This document shows positions 17,072 to 24,585 of a stretch of DNA of 64,000 bases, in pieces. The DNA comes from Bacillota bacterium (GTDB lineage: Bacteria; Bacillota; Clostridia; Lachnospirales; Lachnospiraceae). The notes under the pieces are model-generated. The model was not told the DNA's origin. It did not search any database and worked only from the letters and a program-made list of their open reading frames with translations. Numbering within the stretch: the first letter of the stretch is position 1; each line of letters starts with the position of its first letter. The position numbers and the translations under genes were made by a program. The stretch lies in contig JAEWMB010000033.1 in NCBI GenBank assembly GCA_023457255.1, positions 124,001 to 188,000 on the forward strand, written 5' to 3'.

Positions 17072-17117
17072 TTGATACCGACCTGTTACTACAATTGATA
17101 CAGATAAATGGTATCAA
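17072..17117. promoter_or_regulatory. TTGATAC repeats upstream of the gldA-like gene
   Basis: TTGATACC at 17072 and TTGATAC at 17095 face GGTATCAA at 17110-17117, forming inverted repeats (the inner pair is 7-9-7). This suggests an operator, for example for a GntR/YtrA-type repressor, but no regulator gene is adjacent. Confidence 0.35.
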
Positions 17118-17163
17118 CAGACTGTGAAAAAATATGGAAAAATTTATGTTTTTTTTGTGAACA

Positions 17164-17205
17164 AAAGGGATGGTATTAAGCCTTTCGACCTAATACCATC
17201 CCTTT
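17164..17205 (-). terminator. Terminator overlapping the DUF951 stop codon
   Basis: A perfect 15-bp stem (17164-17178 with 17191-17205) has a 12-base loop and runs into TTTTGTT on the minus strand. The first arm transcribed lies inside the last codons of the DUF951 gene and the second arm includes its stop codon. Confidence 0.8.
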
Positions 17206-17385
17206 TTCACCGGGTATTACCTGGCGTATTCCCTTCTCTACCTGTTTTCTTGGAAGCATCACTTGATGTCCGCAACCTTTACATCTTAAACGAAAATCAA
17301 TTCCAACCCGCAGAATCTCCCATTCATTACTTCCGCACGGATGAGGTTTTTTCATTTTTATGCTATCGCCAACTTTTAAATCCAT
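17176..17385 (-). CDS. DUF951 family protein
   Basis: The 69-aa protein matches the small DUF951 family of Firmicutes: DLKVGDSIKMKKPHPCGSNE, then a beta-rich stretch with RCKGCGHQVMLPRKQVEKGIR. Three cysteines (Cys17, then CKGC) suggest a metal-binding or nucleic-acid-binding fold, but the role is unknown. It is usually encoded near chromosome-partitioning or ribosome-associated genes; here it is monocistronic. The terminator stem starts within its final codons. Confidence 0.9.
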   Translation of the reverse strand: MDLKVGDSIKMKKPHPCGSNEWEILRVGIDFRLRCKGCGHQVMLPRKQVEKGIRQVIPGEKGMVLGRKA

Positions 17386-17690
17386 CGCAAATCACCCAAC
17401 TCCTTATTTCGCACCTGTTTATACTATAAATATGAAAACTATTATAGCATATGAATTTTCCATCAGCAAGGCTTCCCCTTCTTTAATTTAAAGCAGATAA
17501 ATTAAAGAAGAGAAAAGGTATTGCAATCTTTTTTATCATGTAGTATTATCATACCTAGTATATAGTATTAATAACTACATATAATATTATCAGTAGCTAT
17601 CAAATAAGTTACTTATTTCCATGGTCAGTACTGGTAGCTTTAAAAATATGCAAATACACTAAAATAAAAGAAAGAAGGTTGATTCTACTT
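17386..17690. other. Intergenic region with the hemolysin III promoter
   Basis: A plus-strand promoter is visible: TTGCAA at 17521-17526, a 17-nt spacer, and TATTAT at 17544-17549. No other feature is apparent. Confidence 0.6.
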
Positions 17691-18362
17691 ATGGAATTAA
17701 AAAGACAGACTGCAGACAAATTCAAATTAAAAGATCCCGGAAGTGCTATTTCGCACCTTATCTTTACAATGATTGCATTAATTGCCACGCCCCCGCTTTT
17801 ACTAAGAGCATATCATATGCCAGGATATATTCCTCTTTTGTCCATGCTCTTATTTATGCTTGGTGTTATCCTATTATACAGTGCAAGTACAATTTATCAT
17901 TCCTTCGATATCTCAATAGAAGTCAATACCAAGTTAAAGAAAATAGATCATATGATGATTTATGTTTTAATTGCCGGATCCTATTCTCCCATTTGCCTCA
18001 TCGCCTTAGGAAACACAACAGGACTTATTCTTTTTATTTCCATTTGGGTACTAGCCCTCCTTGGAATCTTCCAGGCTCTCTTCTTTATCCACTGCCCTAA
18101 GTGGGTGAACGCAGCAATTTACATTGCAATGGGCTGGAGCTGCATTTTCTCTTTTACACAATTAATAAATTCGCTTTCAAGACCTGCTTTCTTGTGGCTT
18201 CTATCCGGTGGTATTATTTATACGGTTGGAGGCATTATCTATGCACTTAAGCTCCCAATTTTTAATGGGCGTCATAAAAACTTCGGTTCACATGAAATTT
18301 TTCATCTGTTTTGTATCGGTGGTACACTTTGTCACTATATCCTGATGTATTACTTGGTGTAA
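17691..18362 (+). CDS. Hemolysin III family protein (PAQR family, YqfA-like)
   Basis: The 223-aa protein has seven predicted membrane helices and belongs to the PAQR superfamily. It contains SASTIYHSFDIS, DHMMIYVLIAGSYSP and near the C-terminus SHEIFHLFCIGGTLCHY; the His and Asp residues of these segments are the usual metal ligands. Bacterial members are called hemolysin III but their physiological role (possibly lipid amidase or membrane homeostasis) is uncertain. I use the ATG at 17691; an in-frame TTG 12 nt earlier touches the AGAAGG ribosome site. Monocistronic. Confidence 0.92.
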   Translation: MELKRQTADKFKLKDPGSAISHLIFTMIALIATPPLLLRAYHMPGYIPLLSMLLFMLGVILLYSASTIYHSFDISIEVNTKLKKIDHMMIYVLIAGSYSPICLIALGNTTGLILFISIWVLALLGIFQALFFIHCPKWVNAAIYIAMGWSCIFSFTQLINSLSRPAFLWLLSGGIIYTVGGIIYALKLPIFNGRHKNFGSHEIFHLFCIGGTLCHYILMYYLV

Positions 18363-18376
18363 CGTAAGAATGAAAT

Positions 18377-18428
18377 AAGGGTGCTGCCTAAACGACCTGT
18401 CATGACAGATTGTTTAGGCAGCACCCTT
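18377..18428. terminator. Bidirectional terminator
   Basis: The 17-bp perfect stem AAGGGTGCTGCCTAAAC / GTTTAGGCAGCACCCTT has an 18-base loop. It ends the hemolysin III transcript and could also end a minus-strand RNA arriving from 18650. Confidence 0.8.
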
Positions 18429-18461
18429 TGATCTATGTCAAGCAACCGAACATAGTGGTTT

Positions 18462-18648
18462 TTTAATAAGTGGTAATCCGGGAGGGGGACCTCCACGCAT
18501 ATCCAATAGATCGGAATCTACTGACATCCACAGCATCTTGACTACAATAGTCTTTCTGCTGTTGCTCTGCCGCATGAAAAAAGAACGTAGGAAGAGATCG
18601 GTTGCTAATTTTTGTAGATATGTACCACTCGTTTACCACCTTCCATAA
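18462..18648 (-). ncRNA. Candidate structured non-coding RNA (orientation tentative)
   Basis: The ends pair: minus-strand AGGUGGUAA (near 18641-18633) with UUACCACUU (near 18476-18468), a 9-bp closing stem with one G-U. Inside are a CAGUAGAU/AUCUAUUG hairpin with a UCCG loop, GGAGG-UCCC-CCUCC, and ACUA-UUG-UAGU. A TATAAT at 18652-18657 (minus) sits just upstream and the terminator at 18377-18428 lies downstream. The overall plan, one long rod closed by its ends, is 6S-RNA-like, but I cannot match a known family. A 62-codon frame crosses it without a ribosome site. The plus orientation is also possible. Confidence 0.35.
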
Positions 18649-18724
18649 CATATTATATGCAGAAGTAAAGAAATTATTGCTTCAATTAAAACTAATTGAA
18701 AACTCACTCCTATAAGATATTAAA

Positions 18725-18768
18725 AACACTTGGTTGGATAGAATTTTCACACTATCCAATCAAGTGTT
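18725..18768 (-). terminator. Terminator of the spoIIQ-like gene
   Basis: AACACTTGGTTGGATAG pairs with CTATCCAATCAAGTGTT (17 bp, one G-U), and the minus strand continues TTTTTAATA. Confidence 0.8.
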
Positions 18769-18844
18769 CACCTTCAAGAACTTACTTTTCTTACTCAGAC
18801 CTATCTCGTTACCTCACGAGCTACAAACAGGACTCGTTACTTAT

Positions 18845-19696
18845 TTATTCTTCTTTAAATAAGGTCATAGGGTCTAAGCTACTATCTCCCTCTAATACTT
18901 GGAAGTATAAGTTTTCACCCTCTACAGAATAGAATTTACTTACCTTTGCGAGCTTTGCAAATTCTTTTCCAGCTTCCACTACATCTCCAACCTTAAGGTT
19001 TTCATCTTTTTCCAACTGACCATAAACAAGCTGATACCCACTTCCGATATCCATAGTTACAGTGATTCCTGTGTACGGCTCTTCCACAATTTCAGTAATA
19101 ACGCCTTTTGCAGCAGCTTTAATCAAATCCCCTTCTTTTCCTTGAATAAGGATTGCCGGATTTGTCTTGTATTGCTTTAAAGTTGCATGAAATACCGTTT
19201 TATCGACGCTATATGGAAGGATAATATTTCCTTTGAGTGGTATTTCCAAACCCTGCGCTTTGTCAAATTTTAAGTTTTCTGCTGTATTTTGCATTACCGG
19301 TTTCGTATCAGCCGGGGTATTCTCCTTTGCGGTATCCGTAGGAGCTGTTGTAATCTGTGCAGTATTATCTTTTTGAGTCGTTCCTTCTACTGTATTTCCT
19401 GCTGTATTTTGTGGTATCTTACCTTTATCCGGCTCTGTTGCAACGTCAGAAGGTTGTTTTGCAGTTTCCTCCTGTCCTCCAGCATATGTGCCATCCAATA
19501 TACTTGCATTGTTCTTATCGATGTCGGCTATTTGATTTTCAGGATCGTCAAGACCTACCAAATTATTATCTTTTGGTTCTCCTGTTCTTGCTGTCATAGT
19601 TACTAGGGCAACTGCAACAACAACAAATACTCCCACCAATAGCGTTGCATACACTACTTTCTTTTTTGCCATTTCACTTAACTTTTGTTTTTTCAC
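18845..19696 (-). CDS. spoIIQ: SpoIIQ-like sporulation protein with degenerate LytM (M23) domain
   Basis: The 283-aa protein has a short cytoplasmic N-terminus, one membrane helix (about residues 15-37), a Thr/Gln/Asn-rich linker, and a C-terminal LytM-fold domain (about 145-280). The catalytic motifs are lost: the usual HxxxD segment reads AILIQGKEGD and the HxH segment reads LYFQV. In sporulating Firmicutes SpoIIQ of the forespore membrane uses such a domain to bind SpoIIIAH across the septum. The start is GTG at 19696 with GGTAGGGG 8 nt upstream. A sigma-F-type promoter lies 60 nt upstream, which supports the SpoIIQ identity over a cell-wall hydrolase. Confidence 0.72.
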   Translation of the reverse strand: MKKQKLSEMAKKKVVYATLLVGVFVVVAVALVTMTARTGEPKDNNLVGLDDPENQIADIDKNNASILDGTYAGGQEETAKQPSDVATEPDKGKIPQNTAGNTVEGTTQKDNTAQITTAPTDTAKENTPADTKPVMQNTAENLKFDKAQGLEIPLKGNIILPYSVDKTVFHATLKQYKTNPAILIQGKEGDLIKAAAKGVITEIVEEPYTGITVTMDIGSGYQLVYGQLEKDENLKVGDVVEAGKEFAKLAKVSKFYSVEGENLYFQVLEGDSSLDPMTLFKEE

Positions 19697-19756
19697 TGTT
19701 TGCACCCCTACCTTTCTAGGTTAGAATATGATAAGCATTTCGTATGCCTCAAGTAT

Positions 19757-19784
19757 ATTCTGTCCTAAGAGGTGCTTTTTATAC
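19757..19784 (-). promoter_or_regulatory. Sigma-F-type promoter of the spoIIQ-like gene
   Basis: On the minus strand GTATA (19784-19780), a 14-nt spacer and GGACAGAAT (19765-19757) agree with the forespore sigma-F pattern GTATA-N14/15-GGnnAnnnT. The spoIIR upstream region at 36458-36486 has the same layout. Confidence 0.65.
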
Positions 19785-19814
19785 ATAAACGGCAGGCACA
19801 AGTCTGTAGATTCC

Positions 19815-20591
19815 TTAAGACCCTGTCGATTTATAATGTTTTAATCCAATTTGAAAAAAAAGATAACAAGGCAGATAAAAAAATGCAGCGGCGAGGGGCA
19901 GAATGATAAGTACCGGGTTGGTATTTCTGCCTAATAAATAAAGAAAAGGATAATACTGAAACAGTGCAAATGGAACAAGATAGGTAACAATCCGCAACAC
20001 TGTCTTCCCATACGTATCAAACGGGTATTTTCCATATTCCCTCGCACCGTCAGTCACAATATTCATTACTTCAATTCCTTCGATTGTAAAGAAACTTACT
20101 GCTGCATATAAAAGAAATAATGCACTATAAAGTGCTGTTCCTCCCATCAGCATAAAACAGACTGTAACTATCTTATCCGCACTCCAGGAAACATCACTTG
20201 TACTCACCCCGTAAATAAACATCACAACAGCTTGAATCATACGGCCTAATCTCGTAAATTCTATTTTGCTGCACAAAATTTGCAATAGTATTCCTTTCGG
20301 ACGTACTAAGATACGGTCAAATTCTCCATTATTTATCATAGAGGGAAACGTATCAAAGCCTCTTGCAAACATCTCTGCTAATGAATAAGCCATGATATTC
20401 ACCGCAAAACAAAGAAGAATCTCTTGATAAGTATATCCTTTTACCGATGAAAATCTCGCAAATAAAAAATATATTCCCAAAAATATATTAAATGATACCA
20501 AAAACTGCCCAATTGTTGTTAGTAAAAACGATATTTTATACTGCATCGCACTTCGAAAATGAATACCAAAATACTTTTTATATAATTTCAT
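19815..20591 (-). CDS. ABC-2 family permease (second subunit)
   Basis: The 258-aa protein has six predicted helices and starts MKLYKKYFGIHFRSAMQYKISFL, with RGFDTFPSMINNGEFDRILVRPKGILLQIL, the hallmark of the paired ABC-2 permeases of COG3694 (DUF990-like). With the genes at 20797 and 21668 it forms a three-gene exporter. Substrate unknown; relatives act in drug or polyketide export. AGGGGC precedes the ATG at 20591. A 205-nt gap without recognised signals separates it from its partner permease. Confidence 0.87.
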   Translation of the reverse strand: MKLYKKYFGIHFRSAMQYKISFLLTTIGQFLVSFNIFLGIYFLFARFSSVKGYTYQEILLCFAVNIMAYSLAEMFARGFDTFPSMINNGEFDRILVRPKGILLQILCSKIEFTRLGRMIQAVVMFIYGVSTSDVSWSADKIVTVCFMLMGGTALYSALFLLYAAVSFFTIEGIEVMNIVTDGAREYGKYPFDTYGKTVLRIVTYLVPFALFQYYPFLYLLGRNTNPVLIILPLAAAFFYLPCYLFFQIGLKHYKSTGS

Positions 20592-20796
20592 CTTTTTAGC
20601 CCCTATTCTTGGCTGAAAATAGTTTAATCTTCAACCAAATTATGTTAAATCTTCGATTACAAGTGCTCACTTACATCACATTCGAAATAAAATGTCGGAA
20701 AATGATTTTTATTTTTACCCGAAATCCCATACATATCCCGTCTGCTACCGATGAGATACTGCTTAAAGAAACTAATACTCATGTACTTGCTAATTC

Positions 20797-21600
20797 TTAG
20801 CCTCCCTGCACCACCACTTTATTTAGAGCTTTTTTCAATAGGTATTTACCAAAGGAAATCAAAATAATTACCCAAAAAAGCTGTAAAGAGATGGCTTCAT
20901 ATCCTTCGCTTCCGGAAAGATTCCCGCTATAGATTCGAAACGGTACATTTTGCATGGATGCAAACGGTAAAAATTCACATACCTGTCTTACTCCGTCCGG
21001 TAAAAATGGCAGCGGAATTACGGAGCCTGAGAAAAACTCCACGAAAGAGAATGCAACCATACGTATCCCTAGCGGAGAAATCGTATAAAAACAAAGAAGG
21101 TATAAAATCATACTAAACGCGACTGTAACAAGTAATGCCAACCCCATTGAGCATAAAAACAAAAGAAATGCAGCAAAACTCCTTGGTAATTGCATGCCAT
21201 ATGGTTTTGGTAATAATGCTGCAAGTAATAATATAGGGATACATCGAAGTACTGCCTTTGACATCCGATTAGCAATATTTCTTGCAAACCACATGGAGTA
21301 TAAATCAAGTGGCCTGCATAATTCATATGCAATACCCCCGCTCGTAATCGAATCAAAAATTTCCCGTTCTAAAAACCACATCATATAAAGTGATAGAAAT
21401 GCCTGCTGTAACCAAATATAAGAAATAAGTGCTGAAAACTCCATCGGAAACGCCGACGGGTCTGCCTCATAAAATGCTTTAAATAATAAAATCTCCATAG
21501 CCCCCCATACAAACTGGGTTGACATTCCCGCAAGTGCTGCCTGACGATACTGCAATCCCGTAGAAAACCGCATGCGAAAAAAAGAAACATATTTTTTCAT
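20797..21600 (-). CDS. ABC-2 family permease (first subunit)
   Basis: The 267-aa protein has about six helices, starts MKKYVSFFRMRFSTGLQYRQAALAG and carries EREIFDSITSGGIAYELCRPLDLYSMWFARN, typical of COG4587 permeases, which pair with COG3694 and a COG4586 ATPase. The ATG at 21598-21600 has GAGG 5 nt upstream; an earlier in-frame start (MRANERRNEED) lacks support. It lies 67 nt downstream of the ATPase gene. Confidence 0.87.
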   Translation of the reverse strand: MKKYVSFFRMRFSTGLQYRQAALAGMSTQFVWGAMEILLFKAFYEADPSAFPMEFSALISYIWLQQAFLSLYMMWFLEREIFDSITSGGIAYELCRPLDLYSMWFARNIANRMSKAVLRCIPILLLAALLPKPYGMQLPRSFAAFLLFLCSMGLALLVTVAFSMILYLLCFYTISPLGIRMVAFSFVEFFSGSVIPLPFLPDGVRQVCEFLPFASMQNVPFRIYSGNLSGSEGYEAISLQLFWVIILISFGKYLLKKALNKVVVQGG

Positions 21601-21667
21601 ATCTTCCTCATTCCTGCGCTCATTTGCGCGCATATCACTCTTTCCTTCGTTCTGTGTTTACTTTTGA

Positions 21668-22465
21668 TTATGCGATATCATATTTCCGATACATCGAAGC
21701 AATTGCCTCGTCAATCGTATCCTCTGCCTTTACAGCCTTTAAATCCTCTAACGTTCCATCCATCAAGAGTCTGCCTTTGCCAATTAAGATAATTCGTTTC
21801 GACAAAGCCTCAATATCCTGCATATCATGCGTCGTTAGGATAACTGTAGTTGTATGCGTTTCATTTCGTTTGCGGATAAAATCACGTACTGCCAGCTTAG
21901 ATATTGCATCCAGCCCAATCGTCGGTTCATCCAAAAATAATATCTTTGGTTCATGAAGAAGGGAGGCTGCTATCTCACAGCGCATCCGCTGCCCAAGTGA
22001 TAACTGTCTTGTCGGGGTTTTTATAATTTGAGATAAATTAAGAAGTATGATCAGTTCCTCTAGGTTATTCCGATAAATTGTTAAAGGAATATCATAAATA
22101 TCCTTTAAAAGCTCAAAAGAATCAATGACAGGGACATCCCACCATAGCTGTGAGCGCTGCCCAAATACGACTCCGATGTCTTTCACATGAGCCTTCCGTT
22201 CTTTCCAAGGAATTCTTCCATTCACGAAACAAGTACCGGAATCCGGATATAAGATTCCACTTAAAATTTTGATGGTGCTGCTTTTTCCTGCACCGTTAGG
22301 ACCAATATAGCCAACCATTTCACCGTCAGCTATTGTAAAAGAGATGTCATCGAGTGCCTTCAATTCTTCGTATTCACGATGAAACAGTGCTTTTGCCGCT
22401 TCCCTAAATCCAGAATTTCTTCTGCTCACTCGAAAGGTTTTAGAAATGTGTTCCACTTCAATCAT
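21668..22465 (-). CDS. ABC transporter ATP-binding protein
   Basis: The 265-aa protein contains Walker A GPNGAGKSST, signature LSLGQRMR, Walker B ILFLDEPTIGLDA and the switch His in TTHD, with a characteristic N-terminal insertion (RRNSGFREAAKALFHREYEELKALD split over two strands) of the COG4586 type. The ATG at 22463-22465 has AGGAGG 7 nt upstream; codons upstream in frame (MARYFIILL) are not credible. It powers the two permeases encoded downstream. Confidence 0.93.
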   Translation of the reverse strand: MIEVEHISKTFRVSRRNSGFREAAKALFHREYEELKALDDISFTIADGEMVGYIGPNGAGKSSTIKILSGILYPDSGTCFVNGRIPWKERKAHVKDIGVVFGQRSQLWWDVPVIDSFELLKDIYDIPLTIYRNNLEELIILLNLSQIIKTPTRQLSLGQRMRCEIAASLLHEPKILFLDEPTIGLDAISKLAVRDFIRKRNETHTTTVILTTHDMQDIEALSKRIILIGKGRLLMDGTLEDLKAVKAEDTIDEAIASMYRKYDIA

Positions 22466-22818
22466 ATTTGTTCCTCCTGGTAGTAATATTATAAAATATC
22501 TTGCCAAGCGGCTGACTTATCTTGGATTTTGCCAAGAAAATTCCGTGGTATGAAATTTCCCTGCAGATAATCATATATTCATGCAGGAAACTATATTTTA
22601 TCATAATCATTCAGCCATGTCAATAAATCAATAAATATTACCACAATATCCGTTTACAAATGAAATGCAATATGCTAAAGTACCAGTGTATGATTTCGTG
22701 CATTTTCGTAACAAAAAGAATCTACATGAAAACCATAACATTGTACATTTTATTTTACTTTCATATTACTATAATGAAGGTACACAACCAATGCTTTATT
22801 ACTTAGGAGGACTTATCC
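22466..22818. other. Divergent intergenic region between two ABC systems
   Basis: It contains small inverted repeats: TCTTGG/CCAAGA at 22519-22537 and TTTCC-TGCA with TGCAGGAAA near 22555-22590. Promoters are expected on both strands, but none has both good boxes. A plus-strand TATAAT occurs near 22770-22776. AGGAGG precedes the exporter gene. Confidence 0.4.
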
Positions 22819-24585
22819 ATGACCCCGATGAAATGGTTTTTCTCATTTCTAAAAAAGTACCGACTGCGGCTGATCCTTGCATTTCTTATGGTAACCGTAG
22901 CAACCGCCATGTATATTGTAAACCCTTATGTGTCCGGTCTCATTGCGGATCGCGTCATCAGGGACGGCGAGTACGAACTTCTGTGGAAGTTAGTAATTAT
23001 CTTAATTGGAACGACGGTAGTCCGTTCCATTATGAAGTACTGTTATCTTTTCCTGTTTGAAACTACCTCACAACGCATGCTGTATACCATGAGAGATCAT
23101 GTATATCGTCGTCTCCTATTGCAGGATTTTAGTTTCTACAACAAAAACCGTACCGGTGAATTAATGTCCCGGCAAACTGGCGATATGGATGCAATCCGGC
23201 ATTTCGTGGCCTATGTTACCTACTCGGTCTACGAAAACTCCCTACTGTTTCTATTTGCTATGACCATGATTTTTACGGTAGATTACCGTTTGGCATTATG
23301 CTTAATAGCCATTGTCCCATTGACAGCTTATACCACAAGAAAGCAGTTAAAAGCAATTAAACCGGCATTTCACAACATAAGGAAACATTTTTCCAGTTTA
23401 AATACTGCAGTTCAGGAAAATATTAGCGGAAATCGTGTTGTAAAAGCATTCGCAAAAGAAGATTATGAAATCGAAAAATTCATGAAAGAAAACGATGGAT
23501 ATCGCAGTGCAGAACTAAATGCTACGGCTCAATGGCGTAAGTACATACCATTTTTTGAATTCTTTGCAAATTTTTCACTGTTCATTCTATATCTCATTGG
23601 TGGCATTATGGCAATCAGGGAACGTATCTCCGTAGGGCAATTAATTACGGTAAGCGGTTATCTCTGGATGATTAATAACCCACTTCGAATGGCGGGATGG
23701 CTTGCCAATGATTTTCAGCGTTTTGTTACTTCTGTAGAGCGAATTTACTATACCATTAATAAAGATCCTGATGTTTCAGATCCGAAAGAGCCAATGAAAA
23801 TTGACAGATTAAAAGGGGATATTAAGTTTTCTCATGTTTATTATAATAGTGAAGATGATGTGATTTTAAAGAATATAAATTTTCACGTAAAACCAGGTCA
23901 GACAGTTGGTATTATCGGAGCTACCGGTTCCGGTAAATCAACTCTTATGAATCTTCTTTGCCGTTTTTATGATGTATCTTCTGGTGAAATTACCGTGGAT
24001 GGGATTAATGTGAAAGATTATGAACTCTATAGCTTACGTGGCAACATCGGTATGGCAATGCAGGATGTATTCCTATTCTCAGACACAATTGAAGGTAATA
24101 TCGCATACGGAAAACCTAACTGCTCCTTTGAAGAGGTAGAGCATGCTGCAAAGCTAGCAAATGCAGATGAATTTATCAGGCAGATGCCGGAGGGCTATGA
24201 TACGATTGTCGGAGAGCGCGGCGTTGGTTTATCCGGCGGCCAAAAACAGCGTATTTCTCTTGCCAGAGCAATCTTAAAAGACCCGGCAATCATTATACTG
24301 GATGATACAACTTCCGCCGTAGATATGGAAACAGAGTCCAAGATACAAGAAGCGCTGCATTCGATACAGAATCGTCACACCGTCTTCTATATTGCACATC
24401 GAATCTCGTCCATCAAGGATGCCGATCAGATTTTAGTAATTGACCAAGGCACCATAAGAGAAGCCGGAACTCATGATGAATTAATAGCAAAGAAAGGCTA
24501 TTATTATACCGTATTCCACCATCAGTATGGTGAATTCGATTCGATAAAAGCTCAGAAAGGGGGGATTAGTCATGGCAAGAAATAA
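22819..24585 (+). CDS. ABC exporter half-transporter with degenerate catalytic site
   Basis: The 588-aa protein fuses a six-helix membrane domain (about residues 15-300) to an ATPase domain. Walker A is GATGSGKST, the signature is LSGGQ, and Walker B reads IIILDDTTSAVD: the catalytic Glu is replaced by Asp, as in the degenerate subunit of heterodimeric exporters such as TM287 or BmrC. The next gene overlaps by 14 nt and encodes the canonical partner. Together they probably form a multidrug or lipid exporter. AGGAGG lies 8 nt before the ATG. Confidence 0.93.
   Translation: MTPMKWFFSFLKKYRLRLILAFLMVTVATAMYIVNPYVSGLIADRVIRDGEYELLWKLVIILIGTTVVRSIMKYCYLFLFETTSQRMLYTMRDHVYRRLLLQDFSFYNKNRTGELMSRQTGDMDAIRHFVAYVTYSVYENSLLFLFAMTMIFTVDYRLALCLIAIVPLTAYTTRKQLKAIKPAFHNIRKHFSSLNTAVQENISGNRVVKAFAKEDYEIEKFMKENDGYRSAELNATAQWRKYIPFFEFFANFSLFILYLIGGIMAIRERISVGQLITVSGYLWMINNPLRMAGWLANDFQRFVTSVERIYYTINKDPDVSDPKEPMKIDRLKGDIKFSHVYYNSEDDVILKNINFHVKPGQTVGIIGATGSGKSTLMNLLCRFYDVSSGEITVDGINVKDYELYSLRGNIGMAMQDVFLFSDTIEGNIAYGKPNCSFEEVEHAAKLANADEFIRQMPEGYDTIVGERGVGLSGGQKQRISLARAILKDPAIIILDDTTSAVDMETESKIQEALHSIQNRHTVFYIAHRISSIKDADQILVIDQGTIREAGTHDELIAKKGYYYTVFHHQYGEFDSIKAQKGGISHGKK

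Noticed and set aside
18463..18651. 62-codon minus-strand frame
   Set aside because: No ribosome site, no family resemblance, and it overlaps strong RNA base-pairing, so a structured RNA is a better explanation.
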